Notes: a model not told the origin generated them from the letters alone. A stretch of DNA of 64,000 bases from an uncultured Kineothrix sp. (GCA_910588855.1 CAJUSR010000009.1:62001-126000), one strand, 5' to 3'. Positions 23,213 to 32,415 are shown, counted from the first letter of the stretch. Numbers and translations are program-made.

Positions 23213-24478
23213 CTATCTCCTGTCGAATGCCACTTCGCTGTAATATTCCAATATACACTGGCGCATTAAAATCAGTGCGGAAGATACGGTGGTTTCCCTT
23301 ATTTTCGCCCGGTTTCCCCGGAAATTGAATTTCCTTACTTTTGTTTTGCCGCACACATTACATGCAATATACACCAAGCCTACCGGCTTTTCTTCCGTTC
23401 CGCCTCCCGGTCCCGCAATCCCTGTCACTGACACTGCCACTTCCGCTTTGGAGATTACCGCTGCTCCCTTCGCCATTTCTTTGGCAACCTCTTCGCTGAC
23501 CGCCCCCTTCTTTTCCAATAACCCCTTTTTGACCCCTAAAATCTTTCTCTTCGCCTTATTGGAATAGGTAATATAGCCTGACTTATACACTTCCGAAATG
23601 CCGGGAACATTAATCAGCCTTGCCGCCAACATCCCGCCGGTACAGGATTCTACCGTACTCACCGTTAATTTATTGGCTACCAGCAAATCAACTACCGCTT
23701 TTTCCAGCGTAATATCCGCGTTCGTCGTATATACATAAGGCCCAAACCGGTTTTTCAGTTCTTTTACCACCGGTTTCACCAGTTTCTTCGCTTCCTTTTC
23801 GTCCTTTGCCTTTGCTGTCACACGCAAATGCACTTCACAGTTTTTTGCATATGTGGCAATCGTAGGGTTCGTCTGGCTGTCAATCATATCTTTAATCATT
23901 GTTTCCGCCTTGCTTTCCCCTACCCCGCATATTTTCACGGTCTGGGAATAAATCATCCCCAAATCGCTGCCGGAAAGATACGGCATAATCTGTTTTTCAA
24001 ACATGGGTATCATTTCATTGGGAGGGCCGGGCAGCAGAATCACCTTTTTCCCTTCCCCTTCCATGATAACGCCCGGAGCTGTACCGTTTTCATTATCCAG
24101 CACAATAGCCCCTTCCGGCACCATCGCCTGCTTCCAGTTATTTTCTGTCAGCTCCAAATTCCGGCTGGAGAAATATTCCTCAATCCGCTTTTTGGACGGC
24201 TCATGCATAGAAAGTTCCCTGCCCATTACCTTCGCCGAAACTTCCTTTGTCAAATCATCTTCCGTAGGGCCTAACCCTCCGGATAAAATAACGATGTCCG
24301 AACGCTCTAAGGCCGTTTTCAAAACACCGGAAAGCCGTTCTTCGTTATCCCCTACCACACTCTGGTAAAAACAAGATAGACCCAAATCCGCACATTTCTC
24401 CGATAGATATGCCGCATTTGTATTCACAATATTCCCGAGCAAAAGCTCTGTACCAACCGATATCAATTCTACTGTCAT
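23213..24478 (-). CDS. cinA: CinA: competence/damage-inducible protein, NMN deamidase family
   Basis: A 421-residue two-domain protein. The N-terminal MoCF-like (COG1058) domain starts ELISVGTELLLGNIVNTNAAYL and has the motif ILSGGLGPTEDD. The C-terminal CinA domain carries VESCTGGMLAARL, YKSGYITYSN and VTGIAGPGGGT, associated with NMN amidohydrolase activity in pyridine nucleotide recycling. The ATG at 24478 follows GAGGAAG; an in-frame TTG six codons earlier is less likely. It lies downstream of pgsA in the order common to Firmicutes (pgsA-cinA), though recA does not follow. Confidence 0.94.
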   Translation of the reverse strand: MTVELISVGTELLLGNIVNTNAAYLSEKCADLGLSCFYQSVVGDNEERLSGVLKTALERSDIVILSGGLGPTEDDLTKEVSAKVMGRELSMHEPSKKRIEEYFSSRNLELTENNWKQAMVPEGAIVLDNENGTAPGVIMEGEGKKVILLPGPPNEMIPMFEKQIMPYLSGSDLGMIYSQTVKICGVGESKAETMIKDMIDSQTNPTIATYAKNCEVHLRVTAKAKDEKEAKKLVKPVVKELKNRFGPYVYTTNADITLEKAVVDLLVANKLTVSTVESCTGGMLAARLINVPGISEVYKSGYITYSNKAKRKILGVKKGLLEKKGAVSEEVAKEMAKGAAVISKAEVAVSVTGIAGPGGGTEEKPVGLVYIACNVCGKTKVRKFNFRGNRAKIRETTVSSALILMRQCILEYYSEVAFDRR

Positions 24479-24515
24479 AATCTTCCTCTTATCCAATCAT
24501 CCATGTCATCTCCGG

Positions 24516-25052
24516 TTACTTTGTTTCTTTCATCACTTCTTTATTTTTTATAAGATAATCCATCAATGACACAACCGTCAGTATCAATGCAATCCACATT
24601 ACTATGTCCGTAAATAATTGCAGCGGTTCCAAATTGGCAATCATAAGGCAAATCATAATCATTTGGAACGTCGTCTTAAACTTCCCCCAATAGCTTGCCG
24701 CAATTACCACCCCGTTATCCGATGCAATCAAACGGAAACCGCTGATAATAAATTCCCTGGCTATAATGACAATGACTATCCAGGATGCAATCCTCCCAAG
24801 CTCAACCAGGCAAATCAGCGCCGAGCAGACTAACAATTTATCCGCCAATGGATCCATAAACTTGCCAAAATTCGTTATCAGATTATATTTCCTCGCAATG
24901 TGCCCGTCCAGCATATCCGTTAAGCTGGCTACAATAAATAAAACAAGGGCAATCCATTTATCCGCTTCCCCCATAACCGGAAAAAGCATAAATAAGACGA
25001 AAAACGGAATCATCGCCACTCTTAAAATCGTCAGTTTATTCGGTAAATTCAT
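24516..25052 (-). CDS. pgsA: CDP-diacylglycerol-glycerol-3-phosphate 3-phosphatidyltransferase
   Basis: A 178-residue integral membrane enzyme with four to five hydrophobic helices that makes phosphatidylglycerol phosphate, the committed step of anionic phospholipid synthesis. The CDP-alcohol phosphotransferase signature is intact: DMLDGHIAR, then NFGKFMDPLADKLL (D-x2-DG-x2-AR-x8-G-x3-D-x3-D). Its start overlaps the end of rimO by 17 bp, so it is translated from the same message. Confidence 0.95.
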   Translation of the reverse strand: MNLPNKLTILRVAMIPFFVLFMLFPVMGEADKWIALVLFIVASLTDMLDGHIARKYNLITNFGKFMDPLADKLLVCSALICLVELGRIASWIVIVIIAREFIISGFRLIASDNGVVIAASYWGKFKTTFQMIMICLMIANLEPLQLFTDIVMWIALILTVVSLMDYLIKNKEVMKETK

Positions 25053-26373
25053 CGCATATCTCTCCTATCAAATCATATTCATAAGAATCTGTCACCCGGA
25101 CCTTTACAAAATCACCGCTCATAAGCTGCCTTTCCGTATCCACAAAAAGATAGCCGTCTACATTAGGCGCATCTTTATAAGTCCTTGCCACATAAACATC
25201 CTCATCCGCCACTTTACCTTCTATCATGGCATAAAGGCATTTCCCTGTCATTTCCTCCGCAGCCTCATAGGCAATCTCCTGCTGCAATTCCATGACAGCA
25301 TCCCTTCTTTCCTCTTTTACGCCCTCCTCTATCTGTTCCGGCATATCGGCTGCCGGGGTACCCTCTTCCGGCGAATAGGTAAACACCCCAAGACGGTCAA
25401 ATTCCAGCTCTTCCACAAGCTTCACCGTTTCCTCATAATCCTCCTGGGTCTCGCCGGGGAAACCCGTAATCAATGTGGTCCTCAAACAAATATCCGGAAT
25501 ATTTTCCCTTAGTTTATTTACGATGGCACGGATTTCCGCACTGTCTGTCCGCCTTCCCATCCTCTTTAAAATCCTGTCCGATCCATGTTGTATCGGAATA
25601 TCGAGATAATGGCAAATTTTTTCTTCGTTTTTCATTACCCGAATCAGTTCATCCGTAATCTCTTCAGGATAACAATATAATATCCTTATCCAATACAGCC
25701 CTTCTATCCTGCACAACTTTTCCAAAAGTTCGGGCAACGCCTTTCTCCCATATAAATCTTTTCCATACAAGGTGGTCTCCTGGGCTACCAAAATCAGCTC
25801 TTTCACACCTTCTTTTGCCAATTCCTGCGCTTCCGCCACCAAATCTTCCATCGGTACGCTTCGATACCCGCCCCGTATCTTCGGTATAATGCAGTAACTG
25901 CAATGTTTATCACAGCCTTCCGCAATCTTTAAGTATGCATAATGCCCTCCCGTGGAGACCAGCCTTTTTTGGTTGCCTGCCGGCCTTTTGTCCAAAGGCT
26001 GCAAATATTCTTTTCCTTTCCCTTCCAGCGATTCCTCTATCGCCTTTGCAATATCATCAATGGAAGACGTACCGACTACGGCATCTACTTCTTCAATCTC
26101 TTCCCGTATTTCTTTCTGATAACGCTGCGCCAGGCATCCGGCCACAATCAGCGCCTTTAACTGCCCTGTCTTTTTCAATTCCGCCATTTCCAAAAGCGTA
26201 TTCACGCTCTCTTCCTTCGCATCGTTGATAAAACAACATGTATTTACTACAACAATTTCCGCCTCGGTTTCATCATCCGTAAAAGTGTACCCTTTCTCTG
26301 CCAGCATCCCCAGCATCACTTCCGAATCCACCAGGTTCTTGTCACACCCAAGGGATACTAATAATATTTTCAT
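25036..26373 (-). CDS. rimO: Ribosomal protein S12 methylthiotransferase RimO
   Basis: A 445-residue radical SAM methylthiotransferase that modifies an aspartate of ribosomal protein S12. The N-terminal UPF0004 domain has the cluster cysteines in SLGCDKNLVDSE, VVNTCCF and VAGCLAQRY. The radical SAM core has EGCDKHCSYCIIPKIRGGYR (CxxxCxxC). A TRAM domain is at the C-terminus (MIEGKVADEDVYVARTYKD). The start of MKILLVSLGCDKNLVDSE is typical of RimO rather than MiaB. RBS is weak. It heads the rimO-pgsA-cinA group. Confidence 0.95.
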   Translation of the reverse strand: MKILLVSLGCDKNLVDSEVMLGMLAEKGYTFTDDETEAEIVVVNTCCFINDAKEESVNTLLEMAELKKTGQLKALIVAGCLAQRYQKEIREEIEEVDAVVGTSSIDDIAKAIEESLEGKGKEYLQPLDKRPAGNQKRLVSTGGHYAYLKIAEGCDKHCSYCIIPKIRGGYRSVPMEDLVAEAQELAKEGVKELILVAQETTLYGKDLYGRKALPELLEKLCRIEGLYWIRILYCYPEEITDELIRVMKNEEKICHYLDIPIQHGSDRILKRMGRRTDSAEIRAIVNKLRENIPDICLRTTLITGFPGETQEDYEETVKLVEELEFDRLGVFTYSPEEGTPAADMPEQIEEGVKEERRDAVMELQQEIAYEAAEEMTGKCLYAMIEGKVADEDVYVARTYKDAPNVDGYLFVDTERQLMSGDFVKVRVTDSYEYDLIGEICDEFTE

Positions 26374-26625
26374 TCCATTACAATACCTTTCCGCCTACCG
26401 GCCTAATCCTGTTCTATATCCCCCGCCTGCAGCAAGCCACATCAACCACCCATCCCCCTGCCGCAGCTCGATAACTCTCTTTATCCTATAAAAGCCCGGG
26501 AAACCCAAGATAGTTTTTCGGAAATCCTCCGGGATAGTTGTTGGAAAAATTTCGGGGGAATCTCTGGAAATTTTTTCGGAAAACTTTTTGCAGCATTTTC
26601 CAAAAAGTTTTCCGGAGAAGTACAC
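26374..26625. other. Intergenic region with a strong A/T-rich hairpin
   Basis: GGAAAACTTTTT at 26578-26589 is fully complementary to 26602-26613. No supported gene was found in the gap between rpoZ and rimO. Confidence 0.5.
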
Positions 26626-26662
26626 AAAACTCTTATGCCCGCACTATATGCGGGTATAAGAG
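26626..26662 (-). terminator. Rho-independent terminator downstream of rpoZ
   Basis: CTCTTAT-x-CCCGC pairs with GCGGG-x-ATAAGAG around a 6-nt loop (26630-26662). On the minus strand it is followed by TTTTGTG. It closes the yicC-remA-gmk-rpoZ unit. Confidence 0.85.
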
Positions 26663-26678
26663 TTCATAATAACCAAAG

Positions 26679-26957
26679 CTACTCTTCTATTTCAGCAGCA
26701 ACTGCTTCCTCTTCCTGTTCTTGCGCTTCCTCTTCGCTCAATATTTTTATTTTTCCCTGATTCAGCTCCTCTACTGCAACGGATAAAGGTTTTTTCCCTC
26801 TTCCGTCTATCATCGGTTCTTCCCCGGAAATAATCTGCCTCGCCCTTTTCGACGTTGCCATTACAATAGAATATCTACTGTTGACCACAGGCGCTTCCCC
26901 CGGTTCAACCTCACTATTTACTACCTTCATTAAATCGGAATAAGATGGGTGTAACAT
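26679..26957 (-). CDS. rpoZ: RNA polymerase omega subunit
   Basis: A 92-residue omega subunit: MLHPSYSDLMKVV, then SRYSIVMATSKRARQI (the conserved core helix that clamps beta-prime) and KPLSVAVEELNQGKIKI. The C-terminal tail is an acidic Glu/Ala-rich stretch. Its start overlaps the gmk stop by one base, and an AAAGGAG ribosome binding site lies within gmk. The gmk-rpoZ order is conserved in Firmicutes. Confidence 0.94.
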   Translation of the reverse strand: MLHPSYSDLMKVVNSEVEPGEAPVVNSRYSIVMATSKRARQIISGEEPMIDGRGKKPLSVAVEELNQGKIKILSEEEAQEQEEEAVAAEIEE

Positions 26958-27592
26958 TATTTTTCTCCTTTCACCAGAACGTTCAGTTCCTGTCGCATAT
27001 TTTCTATAAAACCTTCATTCCTGTCAACAGCATTATGTGCTGCAAAGATAATGGAATGAAGTTCCTTTGTACACACTTCCAAATCATCGTTAATCACAAT
27101 GTAATCATAGCTCTCAATGCCTTCCGCCTCTTCCGCGGCGCGGCGCAGCCTCTTGTCTATCACTTCCTGGGTCTCCGTTCCCCTGCCCGCCAGACGATCC
27201 CTCAATTGATTTGCGGACGGCGGCATAACAAACAAAAGAAGGGCAGATGGAAACTTCTCTTTTATCTTCAAAGCCCCCTGTATTTCGATTTCTAAAATCA
27301 CATCTTTGCCCATCTCCAGTTGTGCTTCCACATATTCTCTTGGTGTACCATAATAATTATCGCAATAGCAGGCATATTCTACCAGCCCGCCCTGCTTGGC
27401 TTTCTCTTCAAATGTTTCTTTGGATACGAAGAAATACTCCCTTCCATCCATTTCCCCTTCCCTTGGCATGCGCGTGGTCATCGAAATGGACAATGCATAA
27501 TTGTCATACTTTTTTATCAGGTTCTTCATCAGCGTGCCTTTGCCTGCCCCTGAAAAACCTGAAACAACTACAAGAATCCCTTTACGCTTCAT
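26957..27592 (-). CDS. gmk: Guanylate kinase
   Basis: A 211-residue kinase that converts GMP and ATP to GDP. The P-loop is SGFSGAGKGT (about residues 10-19). The GMP-binding region shows SISMTTRMPREGEMDGREYFF and the following NYYGTPREYV, with the lid around RLAGRGTETQEVIDKRL. Length is normal. It overlaps the remA end by 11 bp and the rpoZ start by one. Confidence 0.96.
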   Translation of the reverse strand: MKRKGILVVVSGFSGAGKGTLMKNLIKKYDNYALSISMTTRMPREGEMDGREYFFVSKETFEEKAKQGGLVEYACYCDNYYGTPREYVEAQLEMGKDVILEIEIQGALKIKEKFPSALLLFVMPPSANQLRDRLAGRGTETQEVIDKRLRRAAEEAEGIESYDYIVINDDLEVCTKELHSIIFAAHNAVDRNEGFIENMRQELNVLVKGEK

Positions 27593-27842
27593 TTATCTCT
27601 CCACTTTCTGTCTGTGCCCTATTTGCAATTGTTTCCGGCAAAAGCGCCGAAAGCACAAGCTGACTGTTTTCCATTACAAGGACGGATTTCGTCTTCCTTC
27701 CCTGTGTAGCGTCTATCGCCATCCCCGATTCCTTTGCATGCATCACCATTCTTTTTACAGGCGCAGAATCCGGGCTGACAACAGCGATTATCTTTTCCGT
27801 ATTTACGATATTCCCAAAACCTATATGAATCAGATTATTCAT
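27582..27842 (-). CDS. remA: RemA-like regulatory protein (DUF370)
   Basis: An 86-residue protein of the RemA/YlzA family. The conserved stretch HIGFGNIVNTEKIIAVVSPD, followed by SAPVKRMVMHAK and the TQGRKTKSVLVM strand, is diagnostic. In Bacillus subtilis RemA is a DNA-binding activator of extracellular matrix genes. Here it sits in the normal yicC-remA-gmk position. A role in the polysaccharide locus of this window is possible but not shown. Confidence 0.9.
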   Translation of the reverse strand: MNNLIHIGFGNIVNTEKIIAVVSPDSAPVKRMVMHAKESGMAIDATQGRKTKSVLVMENSQLVLSALLPETIANRAQTESGEINEA

Positions 27843-27860
27843 CGGATTTTCCTTCTGCTT

Positions 27861-28739
27861 CTACTCTATATTCTGTATTTGCTCCCTGACTTTTTCTATC
27901 TCCGTCTTGAGTTCGATTGCATGGTTGGAAATCTCCAAATCGGTTGTCTTTGAAAGAATCGTATTGGCTTCCCTGTTCATTTCCTGCGCGATAAAGTCCA
28001 GCTTCCTGCCGATGCTTCCTCCATCTGTCAAAGCCTGCCTCGTCGTCTCAATATGGCTCCGTAAACGAACCAGTTCTTCATCCACACAAATCTTGTCCGC
28101 AAAAATCGTCGTCTCAAGCAAAAGACGGTTTTCATCAATGTGGACGTCATCCAGAAGCTCATGGACTTTTTCCCTCAGCTTCTCTTTATATTCTTCCACC
28201 AGTTGGGGAGAACGCTCTTCTATAAAAGACAGATGTTCCAGCATACCGTCTAATTTGGCAATCAAATCGGTTTTCAGGGATTCCCCCTCTTTCATTCTGG
28301 TTTCCACAAATTTCTCCGCGGCCCCCTGAATTGTTCCACAAAGTGCTTTCCAGATTTCTTCTTCGTCCACCGACTGTTCTTCCATCGTAAGCACTTCCGG
28401 GTATCTGGACAATGCAGAAACCCTGATATCATTATCCAGGCCGAAATCCGCCGCCATTTTCTTTAAATAGCCCATATATTCGGCAGCCAGCTCTTTGTTG
28501 TACTTCACGCATACATTGGACTCCGTAAAATCTTCGTAGGTGATAAATACATCCACCTTACCCCTTTGCATATATTTTTTCAGTTCCGTCCGGATAGCTG
28601 ATTCAAAAAAGCCTAGCTTTTTCGGCATCTTAATATTCACATCCAGATACCTGTGGTTTACTGATTTTATCTCCGCCGTAATCCTGCGCGTCTCTTCCGA
28701 TACTTCATTCCTGCCGAAACCCGTCATACTTTTTATCAT
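27861..28739 (-). CDS. YicC/YloC family endoribonuclease
   Basis: A 292-residue member of the YicC family. The N-terminus MIKSMTGFGRNEVSEETRRI, followed by EIKSVNHRYLDVNIKMPKKL, and the C-terminal block GRKLDFIAQEMNREANTILS and KTTDLEISNHAIELK, are hallmarks. Family members are Mn-dependent RNases. The ATG at 28739 was chosen since it begins the conserved MTGFG motif; the longer frame to 28781 has no similarity. First gene of the remA-gmk-rpoZ unit. Confidence 0.9.
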   Translation of the reverse strand: MIKSMTGFGRNEVSEETRRITAEIKSVNHRYLDVNIKMPKKLGFFESAIRTELKKYMQRGKVDVFITYEDFTESNVCVKYNKELAAEYMGYLKKMAADFGLDNDIRVSALSRYPEVLTMEEQSVDEEEIWKALCGTIQGAAEKFVETRMKEGESLKTDLIAKLDGMLEHLSFIEERSPQLVEEYKEKLREKVHELLDDVHIDENRLLLETTIFADKICVDEELVRLRSHIETTRQALTDGGSIGRKLDFIAQEMNREANTILSKTTDLEISNHAIELKTEIEKVREQIQNIE

Positions 28740-28805
28740 TATCTTTCGCCATCTCCAATTCAATGCTCTCGCGTATTTCATATTATTATAGAATACCTCA
28801 ACCTT

Positions 28806-29129
28806 TCAGTCAAGGTTTGTTTCGCATATCCACCGGCAGCGTTTCAGGTCAACATGAAACTCGTCCTTAAAAGGAATGCCCTCCTGCTGCAGCAAGTATC
28901 TTTGTTCCTGCCACCCCGGCGCCAGCCGCCCTGCATGATTAACGACTCTATGGCAGGGATACTCCCCATAAAATCCAGACATGCCAAGGACTTTCCCGAC
29001 AAGCCTTGCATTTTTCCCCCTGCCTATCAACTGCGCAATCTGCCCGTAAGTGGCAACACAGCCTTCCGGGATTTCCTCCACTGCCGAAAGTATTTCATAA
29101 ATCAAACGCTCATCCAATATACATTCCAT
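28806..29129 (-). CDS. MGMT-family DNA-binding protein (short alkyltransferase-like)
   Basis: A 107-residue protein consisting only of the DNA-binding/active-site domain of O6-alkylguanine alkyltransferases: VEEIPEGCVATYGQIAQLIG, then ARLVGKVL and YPCHRVVNHAGRLAPGW. The cysteine of PCHRV is retained, unlike in alkyltransferase-like proteins that carry Trp. It follows ogt after 3 bp in the same direction, so the two are one operon. It may recognise other alkyl lesions or assist Ogt; whether it transfers alkyl groups is open. Confidence 0.85.
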   Translation of the reverse strand: MECILDERLIYEILSAVEEIPEGCVATYGQIAQLIGRGKNARLVGKVLGMSGFYGEYPCHRVVNHAGRLAPGWQEQRYLLQQEGIPFKDEFHVDLKRCRWICETNLD

Positions 29130-29132
29130 CCT

Positions 29133-29666
29133 TTATAACGCCGTTCCTTTGGAAGGCACAAATAGTTTTTCCATATCCACATTTTCCAGCAAAAGAAGCC
29201 TTTCCTTTTTATCTACACCGCCTGCATACCCCGTCAGGCTTCCATTTGCGCCTATTACCCGGTGGCAGGGTATGAGGATGGATATCCTATTATGCCCTAC
29301 CGCACCGCCCACAGCTTGTGGTGACATGCTGGCTATCCCTTTTTCCCTCGCCGCCATTTTTGCCAATTCCCCGTATGAAATCGTCCTGCCATATGGTATC
29401 TGCACAAGAAGCTTCCAGATAGAAAGCCTAAACGGCGAGCCAATCATATGCATAGGCGGCATAAAATCCGGTTCCCGGCCGGAAAAATAAATGTCCAGCC
29501 ATTTTTTTGCCGTATCAAAAACCGGAAGCCATTTTTCCTCATGTTCCAAGTCCAAACCTTCCGCATAATATTTCCCTCCCTCAAACCAAAGCCCGGTTAA
29601 ACCGATGTCGTCGGCAGCGAGAAGAATCCCTCCGATTGGCGATTGATATGTCGCTGTATATTGCAT
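29133..29666 (-). CDS. ogt: Methylated-DNA-[protein]-cysteine S-methyltransferase
   Basis: A 177-residue suicide DNA-repair enzyme that removes methyl groups from O6-methylguanine. An N-terminal ribonuclease-like domain is followed by the catalytic domain: IPYGRTISYGELAK (recognition helix region), AVGGAVGHNRISILIPCHRV with the acceptor cysteine, then IGANGSLTGYAGGVDKKERL. Normal length. RBS GAGGTAG. Co-transcribed with the short MGMT homologue. Confidence 0.93.
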   Translation of the reverse strand: MQYTATYQSPIGGILLAADDIGLTGLWFEGGKYYAEGLDLEHEEKWLPVFDTAKKWLDIYFSGREPDFMPPMHMIGSPFRLSIWKLLVQIPYGRTISYGELAKMAAREKGIASMSPQAVGGAVGHNRISILIPCHRVIGANGSLTGYAGGVDKKERLLLLENVDMEKLFVPSKGTAL

Positions 29667-29859
29667 ATTCTACCTCGTTTCTGCTAAATTTCCCTTCCCT
29701 TTATCTTCCGATATGGATTCCTTCCCAACTTTTATCCCCTATTTTTTGATTATAACACATTGGAAATAAACTGGCTGCAAAAATTAAACTTATCCTATGG
29801 ATTGCTTTGTTCCTTTAAATCGGGGCTTCCAATCTTTTTCAAAAAACTTCAGATTCTCC

Positions 29860-30016
29860 GCCTGCGGCGGACCGCGGCAGCGACATGCTCCCTCTCCGCC
29901 GCAATGCGATAATTGCTTTTTGCCATATGGGAAGTTCGGAGAATTTTCCTATATGGTAAAAAAGTGTCTTCGACACTTCAATTTATTTCCTTCTTGCGAA
30001 GGACTTTCCTATAAGG
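29860..30016. repeat. Dispersed palindromic repeat, family B (second locus)
   Basis: It aligns over its full 157 bp with 15647-15804, with scattered substitutions and small gaps. It shares GCCTGCGGCGG, CCATATGGGAA, TTTCCTATATGGTAAAAAAG, the hairpin AAGTGTCTTCGACACTT and GAAGGACTTTCCTATAAGG. Its last two bases are the first two of the family A element. Confidence 0.8.
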
Positions 30017-30251
30017 ATTCGGGTGTCAAAAGGTCTTCCCGGTAGTGCCGCTTGACAGATTGCACAAAAGAATATTGTGCAAGCGGCTTTTGTACGATGG
30101 AGAGGAGACTCTAAAATCGTGGAAGCCAATGCTGAACACGATTTTCGCCTTAAGAAGCTCATCGGAATGCTCCGTACAATGGAACGCGCACAATTTTTTT
30201 GTGCCATCTGCCAAGCGGCACTGCTGGGAAGACCTTTTGACACCCGAATCC
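30015..30251. mobile_element. 237-bp MITE-like hairpin element, family A
   Basis: The ends are 46-bp inverted repeats with only about three mismatches, beginning GGATTCGGGTGTCAAAAGG and followed by TCTTCCC. The inner sequence also partly pairs, so the whole element could fold into one long imperfect hairpin. No protein is encoded; open frames across it are products of the repeat. Related, more decayed copies are at 4561-4625, 35196-35275 and 37587-37776. Flanking ATA-rich bases might be a short target duplication, but this is uncertain. Confidence 0.75.
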
Positions 30252-30599
30252 ATATAGAAAAGAAAGTTCTCGATATAGAAAACTCCCAATAAAGAAAGTT
30301 CCCGATTAGGTATGGAAGGACGGCAAGTTTTATGCTATCCTTATTTATAATGAGTATTTCATCTGTTCTGGCAGCTGTATTTATTCCAAGTATATACATG
30401 GATATAATGGATATATAGATATATAGCCGGTATAAGGTATCTATAGCAAATTAATAAAAGCAGGTTTATAAAAGTAAGTTTCTATCGGAAGCTATTGCAC
30501 CAATTGCCAGACACCAGGCTCTTATCAAAATTGGAAAATAAATCAGGAGCCAATGGCCAATGGATGAAATGAAAAAGAATATAGAAAGAGGATATTATT
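30252..30599. other. Upstream region of rqcH without a gene
   Basis: AT-rich sequence with a run of TATAGATATATAG-type motifs near 30400-30430. No ORF or known RNA was supported. It must contain the promoter of the rightward rqcH gene, but no clear -35/-10 pair was chosen. Confidence 0.4.
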
Positions 30600-32339
30600 A
30601 TGGCTTTTGACGGCATAACCATTGCTGGTATTGCAAAAGAACTGAACGACAGCCTTATAGGCGGCCGAATTTATAAAATTGCACAACCTGAAAACGATGA
30701 GCTTCTGCTCACAATCAAAGTAAACGGGGGGCAAATGCGGCTTTTCATATCCGCAGGCGCTTCCCTGCCGCTCATTTATTTGACGGAAACCAATAAGCCC
30801 AGCCCTATGACCGCTCCGGGCTTTTGCATGTTATTGCGTAAGCATATCCAGAACGGGAGGATTACACAGATTACCCAGCCCGGTTTGGAGAGGATTATCC
30901 AAATCAAAATCGAACATTTAAATGAATTAGGGGATTTATGCGCCAAAAACCTGATTGTGGAAATTATGGGGAAGCATAGCAATATTATTTTTACTGACGA
31001 TAAGGATATGATTATCGACAGCATCAAACATATTTCCGGTATGGTCAGCAGCGTCCGCGAAGTCCTTCCCGGGCGTTCTTATTTTATCCCCCAAACCCAG
31101 AATAAACAAAATCCACTTGCTGCGGACGAGGCTTCCTTCTGTCAGGCAATCCTTTCCTCCAGCCAGCCAGTCCATAAAGCGCTTTATCAGACGTATACCG
31201 GCCTTTCTCCGGTATTTGCCCAGGAGCTTTGTTTCCGTGCCGGCCTCGACGGGGATTTCCCCACGGCATCCCTTTCCGAAGCGGAAGCCGGAAAACTATA
31301 TGCCGTTTTCCATCATGCGGTAGAGGATATCCGTACGGGAGCATTTTCGCCGAACATTGTCTATGAACACGGTTCCCCTGTGGAATTTTCCGCCCTGCCT
31401 CTTACCATGTACCAGAGCGGCGAACGTGAGGACTGCGCCTCCGTCAGCACCATGTTGGAACAATATTATGCTAAGAAAAACGCGGTCACCCGAATCCGCC
31501 AAAAATCTGCGGATTTGCGGAGAATCGTCCAGACCGCCTTGGAACGTAACGTCAAAAAATATGATTTGCAATTACGGCAGATAAAAGATACACAGCGCCG
31601 GGATAAGTTCAGGGTTTACGGAGAACTTCTCAACACTTACGGTTATCAGGCCGCGCCCGGGGATAAATCCCTTACCGCAAGGAATTACTATACGGACGAA
31701 GATATTACGATTCCTTTGGATTCTACTATCACACCTTTGGAAAATGCAAAAAAATATTTTGAGAAATATAATAAAATGAAACGGACCTATGAAGCCCTGT
31801 CAACCCTGACTCTGGAAGTCAAGGAAGAAATCGAGCATTTGGAATCCATAAGCGCCGCCCTTGACATCGCCGTCGGCGAAGAGGACTTGGTTCAAATCCG
31901 GGAAGAACTGATTGAAAATGGTTACATCCACCGGAAAAGCAGCGACAAAAAAGTGAAAATCACCAGCCGCCCTTTCCATTATATCAGCAGTGACGGATAC
32001 CATATTTATGTAGGGAAAAATAATTTCCAGAACGATGATCTGACTTTCCGCTTTGCCTCCGGCAACGACTGGTGGTTCCACGCCAAAGGAATCCCCGGTT
32101 CCCATGTTATCGTGAAAACAGGCGGCGATATACTCCCTGACCGGACTTTTGAAGAAGCCGCAAAGCTCGCCGCCTATTATTCCAAAGCCAGAGGGCAGGA
32201 TAAGGCAGAAATCGATTATACGGAAAAGAAAAACGTAAAAAAAACAAACGGCGGCAAACCCGGCTTCGTCATATACCATACCAATTATTCTATGGTGATA
32301 GATTCCGATATCAGCGGACTTTCTCTAGTAAAGGACTGA
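30600..32339 (+). CDS. rqcH: RqcH-type ribosome quality control protein (NFACT/FbpA family)
   Basis: A 579-residue protein. Layout: NFACT-N domain (MAFDGITIAGIAKELNDSLI, then GGRIYKIAQPENDELLLTI), a helix-hairpin-helix and coiled-coil middle (about 290-430, Lys/Glu-rich), and the C-terminal NFACT-R/DUF814 domain (GYHIYVGKNNFQNDDLTF, NDWWFHAKGIPGSHVIVK). Bacterial RqcH binds 50S subunits with stalled peptidyl-tRNA and adds alanine tails that mark the nascent chain for degradation; the family was earlier annotated as fibronectin-binding protein. Length is normal. RBS AGAGG. Confidence 0.93.
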   Translation: MAFDGITIAGIAKELNDSLIGGRIYKIAQPENDELLLTIKVNGGQMRLFISAGASLPLIYLTETNKPSPMTAPGFCMLLRKHIQNGRITQITQPGLERIIQIKIEHLNELGDLCAKNLIVEIMGKHSNIIFTDDKDMIIDSIKHISGMVSSVREVLPGRSYFIPQTQNKQNPLAADEASFCQAILSSSQPVHKALYQTYTGLSPVFAQELCFRAGLDGDFPTASLSEAEAGKLYAVFHHAVEDIRTGAFSPNIVYEHGSPVEFSALPLTMYQSGEREDCASVSTMLEQYYAKKNAVTRIRQKSADLRRIVQTALERNVKKYDLQLRQIKDTQRRDKFRVYGELLNTYGYQAAPGDKSLTARNYYTDEDITIPLDSTITPLENAKKYFEKYNKMKRTYEALSTLTLEVKEEIEHLESISAALDIAVGEEDLVQIREELIENGYIHRKSSDKKVKITSRPFHYISSDGYHIYVGKNNFQNDDLTFRFASGNDWWFHAKGIPGSHVIVKTGGDILPDRTFEEAAKLAAYYSKARGQDKAEIDYTEKKNVKKTNGGKPGFVIYHTNYSMVIDSDISGLSLVKD

Positions 32340-32415
32340 TAAGTATTGGACGAATATCGCAGCTGCCCGTTCCACATATCGTAATATATAAAAATACGCA
32401 GAAATGGAGAAAAAT

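Noticed and set aside
29983..30399. A 138-codon minus-strand ORF across the family A element
   Set aside because: Nearly all of it is the inverted-repeat element read as protein; other copies of the element give similar but broken frames.
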